From NCBI GenBank assembly GCA_031256615.1, contig JAIRQG010000090.1:1-6242 (forward strand): a stretch of 6,242 nt of DNA. Direction: 5' to 3'. Shown one piece after another: positions 5,454 through 6,242 of the stretch. This DNA comes from Candidatus Methanoplasma sp. Lineage in GTDB: Archaea > Thermoplasmatota > Thermoplasmata > Methanomassiliicoccales > Methanomethylophilaceae. The notes under the pieces were generated by a model, which was not told where the DNA came from, did not search any database, and worked only from the letters and a program-made list of their open reading frames with translations. Every line of letters begins with the position of its first letter. Positions within the stretch are counted from its first letter, which is position 1. The position numbers were made by a program, and so were the translations under genes.

Positions 5454-5838
5454 AGACCCTGCGTCCTCTGCGACCGCCTTTCTTCTTGGTGCCGTCGTGC
5501 GGGATCGGTGTTACATCTTCGATGCGTCCGATCTTCAGTCCGGCCCTTGCGAGCGCACGGATGGCTGCCTGAGCACCTGGTCCGGGCGAGGTTGATTTGT
5601 TTCCGCCGGGTGCACGGACTCTGACATGTATCCCTACAATGTCCTTCTCTTTGGCGATCTCAGCGATCTTCTCCGCCGCTTTCTGTGCGGCGTACGGCGA
5701 AGATTCGTCCTTTGCCTGTTTGACGACCATTCCTCCTGTGACCTTGCCAATTGTCTCGGCACCGGTTATGTCAGTAAGAGTGATCATGATGTTGTTGTAA
5801 CTTGCAAATATGTTCGCTATTCCCCATTTCGCCGTCAT
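5452..5838 (-). CDS. rps11: Small-subunit ribosomal protein uS11
   Basis: A 128-residue protein of normal archaeal uS11 length. It contains [12 protein letters not shown] near the N-terminus, [11 protein letters not shown], a [23 protein letters not shown] stretch, [12 protein letters not shown] and [21 protein letters not shown], and ends in the basic tail GRRGRRV after DVTPIPHDG, all hallmarks of the family. uS11 sits on the 30S platform by the 3' end of 16S rRNA, near the mRNA exit site. The ATG (5836-5838) shares one base with the rps4 TGA (5838-5840), so the genes overlap as TGATG. A GGTGA Shine-Dalgarno at 5845-5849 stands 6 nt before the start, within the end of rps4. Both features support translational coupling within the rps4-rps11-rpoD operon. 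No anomaly is seen. Confidence 0.97.
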   Translation of the reverse strand: MTAKWGIANIFASYNNIMITLTDITGAETIGKVTGGMVVKQAKDESSPYAAQKAAEKIAEIAKEKDIVGIHVRVRAPGGNKSTSPGPGAQAAIRALARAGLKIGRIEDVTPIPHDGTKKKGGRRGRRV

Positions 5839-6242
5839 CAGATCTCACCATCTTCCAGTGTTATTCCAGCTTCTTCCGCGTCGGCCTTTGCTTTCGCGGC
5901 TGCTTCTTTTTCCGTCTTTTCCTTGACCTCTGCCTTCGCGGCCGCATTGATTGCCGCCTGCTCGGGCGATATCCTCATCGGGTGCATCTCATCAGTGAAC
6001 GGAGAAGCATCGTTGTAAGTGACCGATGCCTCCTCTTCCCTGCTGACAATGTATCCGGGAACAGTGACCCTGTGGCCGTTGATGTGTATATGGCCGTGGG
6101 ATATCATCTGCCTAGCCTGTTTTATTGTAGATGATAAGCCCTTTTCGAAAACGACCGTCTGAAGCCTTCTTGCGAGAATGTTGTTCTCGGTAAGAATAAG
6201 TATGTCATTCAGGTCCGAGCCTGTGACCGGCAGCAGACCCAT
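5838..6242 (-). CDS. rps4: Small-subunit ribosomal protein uS4, C-terminal part (partial at window end)
   Basis: The frame is still open at the window edge, so the 5' end of the gene lies beyond it; the Met codon at 6240-6242 is probably internal, because archaeal uS4 has a substantial N-terminal region before the GLLP.. segment seen here. The visible 134 residues contain the S4 RNA-binding domain: [15 protein letters not shown], a [14 protein letters not shown] helix-turn, [18 protein letters not shown]. After about residue 87 the protein becomes an Ala/Lys/Glu-rich tail ending acidic (EDGEI), low in complexity and probably helical or disordered. uS4 binds 16S rRNA early and nucleates 30S assembly. 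Gene order rps4-rps11-rpoD is the conserved archaeal arrangement, usually after rps13, which would lie outside the window. Confidence 0.95.
   Translation of the reverse strand: MGLLPVTGSDLNDILILTENNILARRLQTVVFEKGLSSTIKQARQMISHGHIHINGHRVTVPGYIVSREEEASVTYNDASPFTDEMHPMRISPEQAAINAAAKAEVKEKTEKEAAAKAKADAEEAGITLEDGEI
5845..5849 (-). promoter_or_regulatory. Shine-Dalgarno of rps11 inside rps4
   Basis: GGTGA on the minus strand, followed by GATC, lies 6 nt before the rps11 ATG and matches the GGTGATC end of the archaeal Shine-Dalgarno consensus. It fixes the rps11 start at 5838 despite the 1-nt overlap with rps4. Confidence 0.55.

Noticed and set aside
6240..6242. ATG at the window edge as the true start of rps4
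   Set aside because: Archaeal uS4 has a sizeable N-terminal region before this point and the frame is open to the edge, so this Met is most likely internal.

Overview
The window is archaeal chromosome, most likely from a methanogenic or related euryarchaeon; Methanomassiliicoccales/Thermoplasmata is a guess from overall flavour only. The evidence is the large subunit (DP2) of the archaeal family-D DNA polymerase, an archaeal RNA polymerase subunit D (Rpo3) carrying both a zinc loop and an Fe-S ferredoxin-like insert, and the archaeal ribosomal/RNA polymerase gene order uS4-uS11-rpoD. Shine-Dalgarno sequences resembling parts of AGGAGGTGATC precede most starts, and genes are packed with 1-12 nt gaps or overlaps.

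Layout: positions 1-327 (+) hold the 3' end of a NOG1-like GTPase, followed 2 nt later by an intact, intein-free polC (330-3701, +). From the right edge, on the minus strand, run partial rps4 (5838-6242), rps11 (5452-5838) and rpoD (4606-5439), joined by a 1-nt overlap and a 12-nt gap. rpoD is followed by a GC-rich GNRA-loop hairpin with a T-rich tail. polC and rpoD converge.

Between the two convergent housekeeping blocks sits an accessory cassette. It is a Phd/YefM-type antitoxin (3909-4172) and an overlapping RelE/ParE-type toxin (4165-4497), with their own AT-rich promoter and a set of three TTATTCT half-sites. The cassette is bounded by inverted copies of a 37-nt sequence (3709-3745 and 4535-4571; 33 nt identical, 35/37 overall). 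Each copy is itself a 16-bp hairpin. No transposase is present. Flanking AAGAAG on both sides and an arginine codon preference unlike polC and rpoD suggest that the toxin-antitoxin pair came in as a unit, possibly as a transposase-less (MITE-like) element. This is the most interesting feature here.

Functionally, the left block is genome replication (PolD) and a predicted ribosome-biogenesis GTPase. The right block is small-subunit ribosome assembly and RNA polymerase assembly. The toxin-antitoxin cassette is unrelated to either and is probably self-regulated. No RNA genes or CRISPR arrays are seen, and no gene-free stretch exceeds about 210 nt.
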